Below, piece by piece: positions 35,682 to 45,715 of a DNA stretch of 64,000 nucleotides (positions within the stretch are counted from its first letter, which is position 1; each line of letters starts with the position of its first letter). The DNA is from Hydrogenophilales bacterium (GTDB lineage: Bacteria; Pseudomonadota; Gammaproteobacteria; Burkholderiales; Thiobacillaceae): contig JAHFRD010000013.1 in assembly GCA_023258975.1 (NCBI GenBank), positions 1 to 64,000 of the forward strand, in the 5' to 3' direction. Made by a program: the position numbers and the translations under genes. The notes beneath the pieces were generated by a model. The model did not search any database, was not told the origin of the DNA, and saw nothing but the letters and a program-made list of their open reading frames with translations.

Positions 35682-36500
35682 TCAGATAACATCCGCGAAC
35701 CAGGTTTCGGCCCGTTTGAAGAATCTGTAGCTGAGCGGTAGCAATACCGCGATCAGGATCGCGCCCGGCAACATCGCCATTAGATCCGGGGCTTCCCCGC
35801 GCAGCACGACACTCTGGAATGCGTCGATGATGCCGGCCATCGGGTTGAGTGTGTACAGGGTGTAAAGCATATTGGACCAATCACCGGCGGCCTGCTGGAT
35901 GAGAAGTTTGTCCTTGACCAGCTTCAGCGGATAAATGACGGGGGAGAGGTACATCAGCAGTGAAAGCGCGAGCGGCAGGGCGGCACCCACATCGCGGTAG
36001 TAGACGTTGATGGCCGCGCCGGCGAGGGCCACCGTCATTGAAACCAGCAGGGTGTAAAGGATGATCAATGGCACCCATAAAATGTGAATGGTGGGCGCCA
36101 TCTGATACCAGAGCATCAATCCGGCGAGAATGGCAAAGTTGATACCCAGTTCCACCAATTTGGTGGTGACTGCCGTGAGCGGGAATATTTCGCGGGGGAA
36201 GTAGATTTTCCGGATTAGATTGGCGTTACCGACCACGCTGTTGACGCCCTCCGACGCAGATTCCTGAAAAAATATCCAGGCCAGCAAGGCTGCGAAGGTA
36301 AGGATGGGATAGGGGATGTCCCCGCTTTCGATGCCTATGAAGCTCCGCACCAGTGTGAAGATCAGCATCAGCATGAGCGGCTTCAGAATGGCCCAGGCGA
36401 TGCCAAGATAGGCCTGCTTGTAGCGCACAGCGACGTTCTTCCATGCCAGGATGGCAATGAGTTCGCGGTACTTGGTAAGATTTTTTACGAGGCTGATCAT
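35682..36500 (-). CDS. wzm: ABC transporter permease for polysaccharide export (Wzm-type)
   Basis: This 272-residue ABC-2-type permease has six hydrophobic helices and the typical [20 protein letters not shown] near the N-terminus, with [20 protein letters not shown] and [20 protein letters not shown] as further family blocks. With Wzt it exports undecaprenyl-linked glycan across the inner membrane. It is the first gene of the long minus-strand locus on this side and starts from the region divergent from aroB. Confidence 0.9.
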   Translation of the reverse strand: MISLVKNLTKYRELIAILAWKNVAVRYKQAYLGIAWAILKPLMLMLIFTLVRSFIGIESGDIPYPILTFAALLAWIFFQESASEGVNSVVGNANLIRKIYFPREIFPLTAVTTKLVELGINFAILAGLMLWYQMAPTIHILWVPLIILYTLLVSMTVALAGAAINVYYRDVGAALPLALSLLMYLSPVIYPLKLVKDKLLIQQAAGDWSNMLYTLYTLNPMAGIIDAFQSVVLRGEAPDLMAMLPGAILIAVLLPLSYRFFKRAETWFADVI

Positions 36501-36790
36501 CCGTTATTCGGTTGGTTGAAGTATCCGTAATAGCCAGGCCGCGCTGGAGGCCCAGCTTGCCGCCTCAAGTATGGCAGCCTCGCTTGGTGGCGGCATTCTA
36601 TGCCAAGAGGCGTGACAGATTACCCCGGATGTTTCCTGATCCCGCGTGCCGGAAAGGCTCGTGGAGGCAAGAGCGTGAGCCGCGCGGGCTGCCAGGAGTT
36701 CCACGCGGTTTATTGCGTCCGCCGATGAGTATGTCGTTGCCGACATGGGGATTATCATCCTCGTCTTTTCTCGTTCCCTTCACCGTTTTC
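36501..36790. promoter_or_regulatory. Divergent intergenic region between wzm and aroB
   Basis: The 290 bp separate oppositely oriented wzm and aroB, so promoters for both the polysaccharide operon and the shikimate gene should lie here. I cannot pick convincing -35/-10 pairs. An in-frame extension of aroB to 36512 has no family similarity and was not accepted. Confidence 0.45.
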
Positions 36791-37879
36791 ATGCAAACCC
36801 TCACTGTCGATCTGGGCGAACGCGCCTACCCCATCCACATCGGCCCCGGCCTGCTCAATCAAGCCGCGCTCGTTCTCCCGCATCTTAAGCAGAAACGCGC
36901 GGTCATCGTCACCAACACCACGGTCGGACCGCTGTATCTGAATCGCCTCAGCCACACCTTGAGCGGCGCTGGCGTACAAGTGGAATCGGTGGTACTCCCC
37001 GATGGCGAGGCCTACAAGAACTGGGAAACCCTCAACACCATCTTCGACGCGCTGCTGACCCGGCGCGCGGAGCGCAAGACCACCTTGATCGCGCTGGGCG
37101 GTGGGGTCATCGGTGACCTCACCGGTTTCGCGGCGGCCTGCTATCAACGCGGCATGCCGTTCATCCAGGTGCCCACCACGCTGCTGGCTCAGGTGGATTC
37201 TTCCGTAGGTGGCAAGACCGGCATCAACCATCCGCTGGGCAAGAACATGATCGGCGCCTTCTACCAGCCGCAACTGGTGCTGGCCGACATCGACACGCTT
37301 GCCACCCTCCCCGACCGCGAGCTTTCCGCCGGCCTGGCGGAGGTCATCAAGTACGGCCTGATCCGCGACCTGCCCTTCCTGGAATGGCTGGAGGCGAACA
37401 TGGATAAGCTGATGGCGCGCGATACCGAGGCGCTGACCTATGCGATCTACCGATCCTGCCGGAACAAGGCGGAAGTGGTGGCCGCCGATGAGCTCGAATC
37501 CGGCCAACGCGCGCTGCTCAACCTGGGCCACACCTTCGGCCACGCCATCGAGACGGGCATGGGCTATGGCGTATGGCTGCATGGCGAGGGGGTTTCTGCG
37601 GGCACCATGCTGGCGGCGGATCTGTCGCGGCGCCTGGGGCTGATTTCCCAGGCCGACGTGGAGCGTATCGCGGTCTTGTTCCGCCGCGCCGGCCTGCCGG
37701 TGGTCGCCCCCGATCTGGGCCACGACGCCTACATGGACTTTATGGGCGTGGACAAGAAGGTGGAGGCGGGGCGCATCCGCTTCGTCCTGTTGCGCAAGCT
37801 GGGTGAAGCCTACGTGAGCGGCGATTACGATCCCGAGGCGTTGCGGGCGACGTTGACGGAGACGGTTGGCGCTTCCTGA
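36791..37879 (+). CDS. aroB: 3-dehydroquinate synthase
   Basis: The 362-residue enzyme converts DAHP to 3-dehydroquinate, the second shikimate-pathway step, using NAD and a divalent metal. Signatures include [63 protein letters not shown] and the metal-binding [15 protein letters not shown]. The ATG at 36791 matches the family start [15 protein letters not shown]. aroB is normally followed by dgt in related bacteria; here hipB and hipA lie between them. Confidence 0.95.
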   Translation: MQTLTVDLGERAYPIHIGPGLLNQAALVLPHLKQKRAVIVTNTTVGPLYLNRLSHTLSGAGVQVESVVLPDGEAYKNWETLNTIFDALLTRRAERKTTLIALGGGVIGDLTGFAAACYQRGMPFIQVPTTLLAQVDSSVGGKTGINHPLGKNMIGAFYQPQLVLADIDTLATLPDRELSAGLAEVIKYGLIRDLPFLEWLEANMDKLMARDTEALTYAIYRSCRNKAEVVAADELESGQRALLNLGHTFGHAIETGMGYGVWLHGEGVSAGTMLAADLSRRLGLISQADVERIAVLFRRAGLPVVAPDLGHDAYMDFMGVDKKVEAGRIRFVLLRKLGEAYVSGDYDPEALRATLTETVGAS

Positions 37880-37921
37880 AGGCGGCATAACAGAAACAAT
37901 AGATTTCCTTATCACTGATTC

Positions 37922-37960
37922 ATGCACATAATGGAAACCATGATTTCCGATAACGTGCAT
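37922..37960. promoter_or_regulatory. Nested palindromes, candidate HipB operator
   Basis: ATGCAC (37922-37927) is the reverse complement of GTGCAT (37955-37960). Inside them GGAAA (37933-37937) faces TTTCC (37944-37948). The dyad covers the likely hipB start codon. HipB proteins repress their own operons by binding inverted repeats near the promoter, so this is a plausible autoregulatory site. Confidence 0.45.
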
Positions 37961-38236
37961 ACAAACCTGAGCCGACTGGGCAGCCGCCTGCGCGCGGAGC
38001 GTCTCATGAGAAATGAACCCCAGGCCCGCTTCGCGACGCGCCTGGGGGTTTCCGTTCCCACCCTGCGCCGGCTGGAGCAGGGCGATGCCAGCGCCCAGAT
38101 CGGCCACTGGCTGATGGCGTTGGAGTTGCTGGGCCGCTTGCCGGATGTCGATGCCCTGCTGGCGCCGCGCTACAGCCTGTTCGACGCCGCCGCCGAGGCG
38201 CCAAGGGCACGTCAACGCGCCAGGCGGCGGACGTGA
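37940..38236 (+). CDS. hipB: HipB-like antitoxin, Xre-type helix-turn-helix protein
   Basis: This protein of about 98 residues contains one lambda-repressor-type helix-turn-helix: LGSRLRAERLMRNEPQARFA, then RLGVSVPTLRRLEQGDASAQ and a third helix with LMALELLGRL. The position directly before hipA and the GTGA overlap identify it as the cognate antitoxin and repressor. The basic tail (ARQRARRR) is unusual. In-frame ATGs at 37922 and 37931 are alternative starts; no strong ribosome site separates them. Confidence 0.78.
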   Translation: MISDNVHTNLSRLGSRLRAERLMRNEPQARFATRLGVSVPTLRRLEQGDASAQIGHWLMALELLGRLPDVDALLAPRYSLFDAAAEAPRARQRARRRT

Positions 38237-39441
38237 TTCGGCTGGATGTCTGGCTGACCCTGGCCGATGGCGAGCGCCTGCTTGCCGGGGAACTGGCTTG
38301 CGCGACGGCGGATGGCCAGGGCCGCCACGCCAGTGCCTTCCGTTACACACCCGGCTACCTCGACGACCCACGCGCTTTTCCACTCGACCCCGCCAGCCTG
38401 CCGCTGACACCCGGAGAATTCCAGGGAAGCCAGCTCGAAGCGCCGCTCATGGCGCTGGAAGACGCGCTGCCCGATGACTGGGGGCGGCGCCTGCTGATCC
38501 TGCGCCACGGCCTGCCGCGCGGCCGGCAATCGGCGCCCCATCTGTTGCAAGCCCTGGCCGGCCAGGGCTTGGGCGCGCTGGCATTTACCCCGCCGGGTGA
38601 AGCCCCACGCCCACATGACGATTCCGCCACGCTGCTCGATCTGGAAACGCTGACCGACGCCGCGCGCCGTCTGGAACAGGACGGCGAGGTGGATCAGGCG
38701 CATCGCCTGCTGCTTGCCGCCGGCAGTTCACCCGGCGGCGCCCGCCCCAAGGCGCTGCTGCTCGATGCGTCTGGCCACTGGATCGCCAAGTTCTCCAGCC
38801 GACGCGACGAAGTGGACATGGTCGGGCTGGAGGCCACCAGCCTGGAACTGGCGCGCCTGGCGGGGCTGGAGGTGCCGGAATTCCGCCTGGAACAGCTTGC
38901 CGGCGGCCACCGCGCGCTGCTGGTGAAACGCTTCGACCTCGCCCCGGCGGGCGGCCGCCGCCACATGTTGAGCCTGCGCGCCCTGTTGCGGGCGGGTGGC
39001 TACTATGTGCTGCGCTACGCCGACCTGATCGCCGCGCTGCGCCGCCACAGCGCGCAACCGGAAATCGACGCGCCGCGCCTGTATCGGCAGATGGTGTTCA
39101 ACGCCCTGCTCGGCAACACCGACGACCACCTGAAGAATTTCTGGATGCTGCGCGACTCGCGGGGCTACACCCTTTCGCCCGCCTTCGATCTGTTGCCGGA
39201 TACCGGCGGCCGCCGCGAACACGTCCTCCTGTTCGACCTCTCGCCGCTCCCGCCCGGGCCGGATGGCCTGGCCGAACTCGGGCGCAAATGGGGCGTGTCT
39301 GGTGCCTCCGGTATTTGCCGGGAAGTGCTGGCCGCCGTTGCCCGGTTCAGCGAAATCGCCAACCAATTTTCCGTTCCCGAGGCCGATGTCGCGCGCTTCG
39401 CGCGAGACATCGACCGTCGCTTGAGCCAAGGTAAAAAATGA
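38233..39441 (+). CDS. hipA: HipA-like serine/threonine kinase toxin
   Basis: The 402-residue protein has the HipA layout: an N-terminal beta domain with [10 protein letters not shown] (80-89), the glycine-rich loop [11 protein letters not shown] (163-173), the catalytic loop [10 protein letters not shown] (294-303) and the metal-binding SPAFDLLPD (315-323). HipA kinases phosphorylate translation factors such as glutamyl-tRNA synthetase and cause dormancy. All key residues appear present, so it is probably active. The GTG start overlaps the hipB stop, and its own stop overlaps the dgt start in an ATGA, which is unusual for a toxin. Confidence 0.88.
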   Translation: MIRLDVWLTLADGERLLAGELACATADGQGRHASAFRYTPGYLDDPRAFPLDPASLPLTPGEFQGSQLEAPLMALEDALPDDWGRRLLILRHGLPRGRQSAPHLLQALAGQGLGALAFTPPGEAPRPHDDSATLLDLETLTDAARRLEQDGEVDQAHRLLLAAGSSPGGARPKALLLDASGHWIAKFSSRRDEVDMVGLEATSLELARLAGLEVPEFRLEQLAGGHRALLVKRFDLAPAGGRRHMLSLRALLRAGGYYVLRYADLIAALRRHSAQPEIDAPRLYRQMVFNALLGNTDDHLKNFWMLRDSRGYTLSPAFDLLPDTGGRREHVLLFDLSPLPPGPDGLAELGRKWGVSGASGICREVLAAVARFSEIANQFSVPEADVARFARDIDRRLSQGKK

Positions 39442-40586
39442 CCGATCACCTCCCGCAGTTGGCACCGCAGTTGGCAATATTCGCGGCCCAATCCGCCCAC
39501 ACCCGAGGCCGCCGCCACCCGGAACCTGCCGCCGCGCCGCGTTCCGAATATCAGCGCGACCGCGACCGCATCATCCATTCCACCGCCTTCCGCCGCCTGG
39601 AATACAAGACCCAGGTGTTCGTGAACCATGAGGGCGACCTGTTCCGCACCCGCCTCACCCACAGCCTGGAAGTCGCCCAGATCGGCCGCACCCTGGCGCG
39701 CATGCTGGGCCTGGACGAAGACCTCACCGAAACTCTGGCGCTGGCGCACGACCTCGGCCACACCCCGTTCGGCCATGTCGGCCAGGACGTGCTCAACGAG
39801 TGCATGAAGGAACATGGCGGCTTCGAGCACAACCTGCAATCGCTACGCGTGGTGGACGAACTGGAACAGAAATACGCCGAATTCGAGGGCTTGAACCTGA
39901 CCTTCGAGGCGCGCGAGGGCATCCTGAAACACTGCTCGGTGAAGAACGCGGAAAAACTGGGGGAGGTCGGGCGGCGCTTCCTCGAAGGCCGGCAACCCTC
40001 GCTGGAGGCGCAGGTTACCAATCTGGCCGACGAGATCGCCTACAACAACCACGATCTCGACGATGGCCTGCGTTCCGGCCTGATCACGATGGAGCAACTA
40101 CAACAGGTGGACATCTTCGCCCGCCACCTCGACACCGTTCAGGGTCTTTACCCCGCCCTCAATGACCGCCGCCTGATCCACGAAACCGTGCGGCGCATGA
40201 TCAACACCCTGGTGGTGGATTTGATCGAGCAGACCCGCCGCAACCTCGCCCAACACCGGCCGGAAAGCCTGGAAGATGTGCGCCGCTGTCCCCCCTTGGC
40301 CGCATTCAGCCCGGACATCCTGGAACAGCATCGGGCACTGAAGCGCTTCCTGTTTCAGAACCTGTATCGCCACTACAAGGTGGCGCGCATGAGCGAAAAG
40401 GCGCAACGCCTGCTGCGCGAGCTATTCCAGGCGTTCAGCGGTGAACCACGCCTGATGCCGCCGGAACACCGCGCCCGCGCCGACCACGACATGCACCGCG
40501 CGGTCGCCGATTACATCGCCGGCATGACCGACCGCTATGCCATCCGCGAGCACCGGCGCATTTTTGATATTGAGGAGTTGGCCTGA
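39438..40586 (+). CDS. dgt: Deoxyguanosinetriphosphate triphosphohydrolase-like protein
   Basis: This 382-residue HD-domain protein splits dNTPs to deoxynucleosides and triphosphate. Signatures are [38 protein letters not shown] (His75), [16 protein letters not shown] (His104-Asp105), [17 protein letters not shown] and a C-terminal [13 protein letters not shown]. It regulates dNTP pools. The start overlaps the hipA stop, so translation may be coupled to the toxin gene. Its 3' end is 4 bp from the convergent GT4 gene. Confidence 0.9.
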   Translation: MTDHLPQLAPQLAIFAAQSAHTRGRRHPEPAAAPRSEYQRDRDRIIHSTAFRRLEYKTQVFVNHEGDLFRTRLTHSLEVAQIGRTLARMLGLDEDLTETLALAHDLGHTPFGHVGQDVLNECMKEHGGFEHNLQSLRVVDELEQKYAEFEGLNLTFEAREGILKHCSVKNAEKLGEVGRRFLEGRQPSLEAQVTNLADEIAYNNHDLDDGLRSGLITMEQLQQVDIFARHLDTVQGLYPALNDRRLIHETVRRMINTLVVDLIEQTRRNLAQHRPESLEDVRRCPPLAAFSPDILEQHRALKRFLFQNLYRHYKVARMSEKAQRLLRELFQAFSGEPRLMPPEHRARADHDMHRAVADYIAGMTDRYAIREHRRIFDIEELA

Positions 40587-40590
40587 TCGT

Positions 40591-41679
40591 TCAGGCCAGC
40601 AGGCTGTCGTACAGCGCCTCCAGCGTCCGCACCGGCTTGCCGGTGAAATCCCGCTCCACCCGCGACCTTGCCTGCTTGCCGAGGCTTTCCCTGAGCGCGG
40701 GGTCGTCCACCAGAAGCCGCACCTTTTCGGCCAGCGCGGCGACATCGCCGGGTTCCACCAGCAAGCCGTTCACACCATCCTCGATGACTTCGGGGATGCC
40801 GCCGACCCGCGTGGCCACCAGGGGCCGACCGGCCACGCCGGCCTCGATGCAGACCAGGCCGAAGGGCTCCTGCCAGCACGAGGGCGCGACGATGATGTCC
40901 GAGGTGCGGTAGATGTCCTCGATCTGCCCGACATAGCCGCAATAACGGATGCGCGCGTCGTGGGCGATCAAGGCCAGGAAAGCTTCTTCCGTATAACTGC
41001 CCTCCACCGTGTCTCCCCAGCACTGCCCGGAAATCAGGAAGCGAACATGGTCACCCGCAACCCGCCCCGCCATGTCGATGAAATCCTCCACGCCCTTGAT
41101 CTGCTTGATCTGGCCGATGAAGCTCACCACCACCGCCTCGGGCGCGATGCCCAGCGTTTCGCGCATGCTCGCGCCGCCGGTGAAGCGCGCCAGATCAACC
41201 GAGTTGTGGATGACATGGGTCGGGACGCCCTGGGTATCGGAATGCCGCGCCACATAGCCGGAAACCGCCGCGATGGCGCTATACCAGCGCGCCGCCGGCG
41301 CATGGTCGAGGTTGACGGTGTGGTAATGGATAACCACCGGAATGCGGCACAAACGGGCGGCGAGAATCTCGGCGGCCCGCCAGTGATTGGCCCGATTGAC
41401 GTGCACCAGTTCCACGCCTTCGCGGCGCAGCCAACGGCAAGTACGCAGGATCGCGCGCAGGTAATTCAGCGGGCCTCTGTACTCCGTGAGCGGCCCCCAT
41501 ATTTCGTAAGCGATGCCCATGCGGTCGAGATCCGCCTCACCCGGCCCGTGGCCGGACAAGAGCACGATGGGCGTGAACCGTGAACGATCCAGTTGCGGCA
41601 AGGTGGTGAACAGCACCCGGCTGGCGCCGCCCCAATTGCCCGCCGTGATGGCGAAGTAACAAATTTTCCGTGGCCGCAT
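40591..41679 (-). CDS. GT4-family glycosyltransferase
   Basis: This protein of about 362 residues begins MRPRKICYFAITAGNWGGAS and carries VSFIGQIKQIKGVEDFIDMA, then APSCWQEPFGLVCIEAGVAG, the EX7E donor-site motif. It is last of three minus-strand genes (GNAT, deacetylase-like, this one) diverging from the E1-E2-ACP genes. The start at 41679 is 4 bp after the deacetylase stop; an ATG at 41712 lies inside that gene. Confidence 0.84.
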   Translation of the reverse strand: MRPRKICYFAITAGNWGGASRVLFTTLPQLDRSRFTPIVLLSGHGPGEADLDRMGIAYEIWGPLTEYRGPLNYLRAILRTCRWLRREGVELVHVNRANHWRAAEILAARLCRIPVVIHYHTVNLDHAPAARWYSAIAAVSGYVARHSDTQGVPTHVIHNSVDLARFTGGASMRETLGIAPEAVVVSFIGQIKQIKGVEDFIDMAGRVAGDHVRFLISGQCWGDTVEGSYTEEAFLALIAHDARIRYCGYVGQIEDIYRTSDIIVAPSCWQEPFGLVCIEAGVAGRPLVATRVGGIPEVIEDGVNGLLVEPGDVAALAEKVRLLVDDPALRESLGKQARSRVERDFTGKPVRTLEALYDSLLA

Positions 41680-41683
41680 CGTG

Positions 41684-42751
41684 TCACTTCCCGCGCGTGG
41701 CTGAAAAGCCATCCAGCAGCGCCCTGATCTCCAGCGGAGTCATGGCCTGCCCATTCAATTCCCGCATGAACCACTCGAAATAGCCGCGCGTCTTGTCCAG
41801 AAAGCGCCGCAGGCCGGCTTCGTCTCGCACATACGGCGTGAACCCGGGGTGAACCGAGGGCGAATGGAAGCTGAACACGAAGATGCGTTGACCGTCATCC
41901 AGCATGGAGCGGGTCATGCGTCGCATCTCCGCCAGGGAGTAGTCCTCGGGCGACAGGCGGATGCGCTCGAAAGCGCGCAGGCGCGAGGTGATGGCCGGCA
42001 GGCGCGCCCAGCTCAACCCGGGATGCGTGAGCATTCGATAGAACGGCGCGCCGGCGCCTTTCAGCCAGCCGGCATAGCAGCCGCCACCGGGCAAACCCAA
42101 CAGCTTGCGCTCTTGGCCGAACCAGAACGGCTCGGCGCTGTAGCCGGAATAGTCCGGGCCGCCGTCGGCGCTGTAGTCGATCGGCGGCGCCACGCTGATG
42201 TCCACCTCATAACCCAGTTGTTCCAGGATGGCCGCGCTGTTCGGGCCATTGCCGTAGCGGCCCGCCAGGTAGGTGAGTGGTCGCTTGCCAAAGTTTTCCG
42301 CGATGGTGTCGGTGAGCACGCGCAGCTTTTCATATTCCAGTTCGCGCGGCAGGTTGCCGGGGTAGGTATTGGCGCGAGTGAGGTGCTCGGTCAGCGGCGG
42401 CGAGACCCAGGGATGCAGATGCGCGCCGATCAGAGCGCGACCCTCGTCCTGGTAGCGGCGCAGGGTCTCGTAGCCGAGCGGCTGGCCGGCGATGGGGTAG
42501 TCGATGACGTAGTTGGGCACGATACCGAAGGCGTCGAACACCTCCTGGGCGCGGCCGATATGACGCATGTGCTCGACACCGACTTCCTCGCGCGCGTGCT
42601 CGCGCTCCCAGTCGAACTCCTCCTCGGTGTGGATCACCACCGACAGGATGGGCCGGGTGTCATTGGGCAGCCGGATGCGCCGCGCGTTTGGAAAGAGATC
42701 AGAGATCAAGGGCGACGTATTCCGAATACAGATTCTGGATGTCGGCCTCAC
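41684..42751 (-). CDS. NodB-fold polysaccharide deacetylase-like protein (WalW type)
   Basis: This 355-residue protein has LSVVIHTEEEFDWEREHARE near the start, where the EEEFDW acidic cluster replaces the canonical Asp pair. GAHLHPWVSPPL (metal His), TYLAGRYGNGPNSAAIL and FVFSFHSPSVHPGFTPYV follow. The pattern fits deacetylase-like proteins of exopolysaccharide loci; activity is uncertain. The ATG at 42751 overlaps the upstream GNAT gene by 53 bp. A TTG at 42709, directly before ISDLFPNA, would reduce the overlap to 11 bp and is a serious alternative. Confidence 0.7.
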   Translation of the reverse strand: MRPTSRICIRNTSPLISDLFPNARRIRLPNDTRPILSVVIHTEEEFDWEREHAREEVGVEHMRHIGRAQEVFDAFGIVPNYVIDYPIAGQPLGYETLRRYQDEGRALIGAHLHPWVSPPLTEHLTRANTYPGNLPRELEYEKLRVLTDTIAENFGKRPLTYLAGRYGNGPNSAAILEQLGYEVDISVAPPIDYSADGGPDYSGYSAEPFWFGQERKLLGLPGGGCYAGWLKGAGAPFYRMLTHPGLSWARLPAITSRLRAFERIRLSPEDYSLAEMRRMTRSMLDDGQRIFVFSFHSPSVHPGFTPYVRDEAGLRRFLDKTRGYFEWFMRELNGQAMTPLEIRALLDGFSATRGK

Positions 42752-43574
42752 CCAGGGTGTCGCTGCGGAACACCCGGTTGCGGTAGCCCGTGAGCACGGT
42801 GTGCGGCCAGGCCGGCTTGCCCGGCAACAGGCGCGATTCCACCCGCGTGGTGACCATGCCGGAGAGCAGGAAATGGCAGCCGAGCACGGGCAGGTAGCGC
42901 AGGAATACCTCCGGATTGGTGAAGCCGATGATCTCCGCGCTGGGCAGATTTTTCAGCGTGGCGCGCTTGTAGATCACCAGGCTGCGCGCCTTGCCCTTGC
43001 CGACCGCGAGAAAGCGCAACCAGGGGAAGTGCTTATGGTCGCGGTAGACCTTGAGCGAAGCGGCATCGAGCACGGCTTCCAGGCGTACCGGATCGGCGGT
43101 CACCCCCGCGCCGATCAAGCGCTGCTGCGGCGCAGGCAGGTTGAACAGCACCGTGCGCGCCGCGTTCATGGGTTTGAACTTGAGGAACTTGAGCGATTGC
43201 TCCACCACGGCGGTGGGGGATAGATCGGTGTAGTGGAAACCGGGCTGCGAAATCACCGCCATCGCCAGACGCATGCTTTGGGTGCGATAGGCGTCCAGCA
43301 CCATCCAGCTGGTGATGTTGCAGAACTGTTCCAGCTTGCCACGCACCGGATAGGCGCCGTAGATGGCGCCGATGCCACCGACGATGTTCCCTGCGTTGGG
43401 CCCAGATTCCTCGCGGATCAGGAAACCGTTGTTCGGTTTGTCCACGCCCCAGTCCTGGCGGAAGGCGTCGGCCCAGACGTCGGCCGGGTGGCTGGGGTTG
43501 AGATTGGCGTGGAGGAAAGCGCAGAACGCCGGCAAATCCTCGTCGCGGATCGGTTCGAGCTTGGGCAGGGCCAT
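42699..43574 (-). CDS. GNAT-fold acyltransferase
   Basis: This protein of about 291 residues starts MALPKLEPIRDEDLPAFCAF and continues LHANLNPSHPADVWADAFRQ. The pattern matches acyl-CoA or acyl-ACP N-acyltransferase-fold proteins of polysaccharide clusters. GGIGAIYGAYPVRGKLEQFC could be the central strand with the cofactor loop. It lies directly divergent from E1, E2 and ACP genes, so acyl-ACP from that cassette is an attractive donor, by inference only. The ATG at 43574 is chosen over 43679, whose extra residues lie in the intergenic repeat region. Confidence 0.68.
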   Translation of the reverse strand: MALPKLEPIRDEDLPAFCAFLHANLNPSHPADVWADAFRQDWGVDKPNNGFLIREESGPNAGNIVGGIGAIYGAYPVRGKLEQFCNITSWMVLDAYRTQSMRLAMAVISQPGFHYTDLSPTAVVEQSLKFLKFKPMNAARTVLFNLPAPQQRLIGAGVTADPVRLEAVLDAASLKVYRDHKHFPWLRFLAVGKGKARSLVIYKRATLKNLPSAEIIGFTNPEVFLRYLPVLGCHFLLSGMVTTRVESRLLPGKPAWPHTVLTGYRNRVFRSDTLGEADIQNLYSEYVALDL

Positions 43575-43652
43575 ATTCAACAGGAGTCCGTGGGGGCGCC
43601 GGGACGTTAGCACAAAGGCCGGAAAAACTGGGGTAAGCTCGCCCCCCAGCCC

Positions 43653-43677
43653 GTAGGAGCGGACACGCTCCGCCTCC
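43653..43677. repeat. Short palindromic repeat in the divergent promoter region
   Basis: GGAGCG (43656-43661) and CGCTCC (43666-43671) form a hairpin around GACA, within a GTAGGAGCGG... unit. The sequence resembles dispersed intergenic repeats and differs from the GTAGCGCCGGC family. The surrounding region 43575-43695 must also hold the promoters of the divergent GNAT and E1 operons. Confidence 0.5.
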
Positions 43678-43695
43678 ATAAATCACGATAAAGCC

Positions 43696-45702
43696 ATGTC
43701 CAGCCTCCCGATTCCCGGTTTTACCCGCGATGCCCACGGCAAGCCGATCATCGGCGCCACGCCGGAAGCCCTCTACGCCTACGGCCACCTGATCCGTTCC
43801 AGCGAACAACTGGTGCTCGACCAGTTCTCGCGCGGCCTCGTCTCCGGCACCACGCATACCTGTCTGGGCCAGGAACTGTGCGCGATGGCCGTGGTGCGCG
43901 CGCTCACCCACCCGGACGACGCGGCGCTCTCCAACCACCGCAATCACGGCCATTTCCTCACTTATTCCGGCGAATTCGTCGGACTGGTGGCGGAGATCAT
44001 GGGCCGCGAAGCCGGCGCCTGTGGCGGTCGCGGCGGCAGCCAGCACCTGGTCTGGCGCCACTTCCATTCCAACGGCGTCCAGGGCGGCATGACCGGCATC
44101 GGCGTCGGCCTCGCCCTGGCGCGCAAGCTGCACGGCTCCGGCGCCGTCGTCGCCGCCATGATCGGCGACGGCACCCTCGGCCAGGGCATGTTGTACGAAG
44201 CCATGAACCTCGCCTCGGTCTGGGCCGCGCCGTTCCTGGTGGTGGTGGAAAACAACGGCATCTCGCAGACCACCGAACCGCGCCAGAACCTCGGCGGCGA
44301 CATCCAGGCGCGCGGCGCCGCCTTCGGCTTGCAGACCTGGCGGGTGGACGACGCCGCCGAGGATTTCTTCGAACAAGTGGCGGCGGCGGTCCAGCAGGTA
44401 CGCGACACGCAACGACCCGGTTTTCTGGTCATCGACACCCGCCGCATGGGGCCGCATTCCAAGGGCGACGACCTGCGCGACGAGGCGGTGGTCGCCGCCA
44501 TCCGCGCGCGCGACCCGCTGGCGGCGATGGGACGGCGGCTGTCGGATGCAGTCCGCGCTGAGATCGAGGCGCGCAACGCCGCCTTCATCGAACAGGTAAG
44601 AGTAGCCGCCGACGCTTCGCCGGAAGCGGTCTACGACGACGCGCCGGAACACATCTTCGACCGCGCCGATGAACTGAAAGGCGAAGCGCCGACCTATCCC
44701 GTGGTGGCCGCTAAAACCAGTGTGCGCCTGGCCATCAACGCCGCTCTGAACCACCTTCTGGCGACGTATCCGGAAACCCTCCTGCTCGGCGAAGACCTGC
44801 ACGACCCCTATGGCGGCGCTTTCAAGGTCACCCAGGGCTTGAGCACCGCCTACCCCGGCCGCGTCATCTCGACGCCCATCTCCGAGGCCGGCATCACCGG
44901 CGCCGCCATCGGCCTGGCGATGGACGGTTTCCGCCCGATCCTGGAGATCATGTTCGCGGACTTTTTGTCCCTGTGCATGGACCAGCTCTACAACCACGCG
45001 GTGAAGTTCCCCGGCGTGTTCCCGGACGTGACGGTGCCGCTGATCCTGCGCACCCCCTCGGGCGGGCGCCGTGGCTACGGCCCCACCCACAGCCAAAGCC
45101 CGGAAAACATCTTCACCGCCATTCCCGGCCTCACCGTGCTCTACGGCAGCCAGCGCCACGACGTCGCCCGCCTGCTGGTCGACGCTTCCCGGCGCTGGCC
45201 CTATCCCACCCTGTTCCTGGAGCACAAGCTGCTCTACGGCGAAACGATGGATAGCGGTGACTTCGAACAGCTCGAAGCCGATCCGGACGACCTCGCCGCC
45301 CACCTCTTCCCCACCCTGCTGCGCCGCCGCCCGGACGCCGACCTGAGCATCGTCACCTACGGCGGCATGCTGCCGGTGGTGGAGGAAGCGGCGAAGCGGC
45401 TGGAGGACGAGGAAGAGTTGATGGTCGAGATCGTTGTCCCCGCCCTGCTTTCGCCGCTGCCGCGCCGCACCTTGCTGGCGCAACTCATGAACAGCGAGCG
45501 GGTGGTGATCGCCGAGGAATCGCACCACGAATTCGGCATCGGCGCGGAAATCGCCGCCAGCCTGCTGGAAGCCGGCTTCAAGGGCCGGGTCTTCCGCATC
45601 GGCACGCCACCGGTGCCCATTGCCTCCGCGCGCAGCCTGGAACGGCAGATCCTGCCGGACGCGGAAAAGCTGATCGAAGACATCCTCGATAACCTGTACT
45701 GA
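43696..45702 (+). CDS. Fused alpha-beta E1 component of a TPP-dependent 2-oxoacid dehydrogenase
   Basis: The 668-residue protein joins both E1 subunits. The alpha half has NHRNHGHFLTY, GGRGGSQHL and the thiamine-diphosphate motif from IGDGTLGQG (GDG 157-159) to ENN (185-187). The beta half begins near residue 340 with LLLGEDLHDPYGGAFKVTQG and has STPISEAGITGAAIGLAMDG, GGRRGYGPTHSQSPE and HHEFGIGAEIAASLLEAGF. It decarboxylates a 2-oxoacid or acetoin-like substrate and passes the acyl group to a lipoyl domain, here on the next gene. The substrate is not readable. No E3 gene is present, so a shared one must serve. Confidence 0.87.
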   Translation: MSSLPIPGFTRDAHGKPIIGATPEALYAYGHLIRSSEQLVLDQFSRGLVSGTTHTCLGQELCAMAVVRALTHPDDAALSNHRNHGHFLTYSGEFVGLVAEIMGREAGACGGRGGSQHLVWRHFHSNGVQGGMTGIGVGLALARKLHGSGAVVAAMIGDGTLGQGMLYEAMNLASVWAAPFLVVVENNGISQTTEPRQNLGGDIQARGAAFGLQTWRVDDAAEDFFEQVAAAVQQVRDTQRPGFLVIDTRRMGPHSKGDDLRDEAVVAAIRARDPLAAMGRRLSDAVRAEIEARNAAFIEQVRVAADASPEAVYDDAPEHIFDRADELKGEAPTYPVVAAKTSVRLAINAALNHLLATYPETLLLGEDLHDPYGGAFKVTQGLSTAYPGRVISTPISEAGITGAAIGLAMDGFRPILEIMFADFLSLCMDQLYNHAVKFPGVFPDVTVPLILRTPSGGRRGYGPTHSQSPENIFTAIPGLTVLYGSQRHDVARLLVDASRRWPYPTLFLEHKLLYGETMDSGDFEQLEADPDDLAAHLFPTLLRRRPDADLSIVTYGGMLPVVEEAAKRLEDEEELMVEIVVPALLSPLPRRTLLAQLMNSERVVIAEESHHEFGIGAEIAASLLEAGFKGRVFRIGTPPVPIASARSLERQILPDAEKLIEDILDNLY

Positions 45703-45715
45703 CGAGACAACGCTC

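Noticed and set aside
35056-35730. Plus-strand open frame in the wzm-wzt gap
   Set aside because: It extends into both flanking genes antisense, lacks a ribosome site and shows no recognisable domain.
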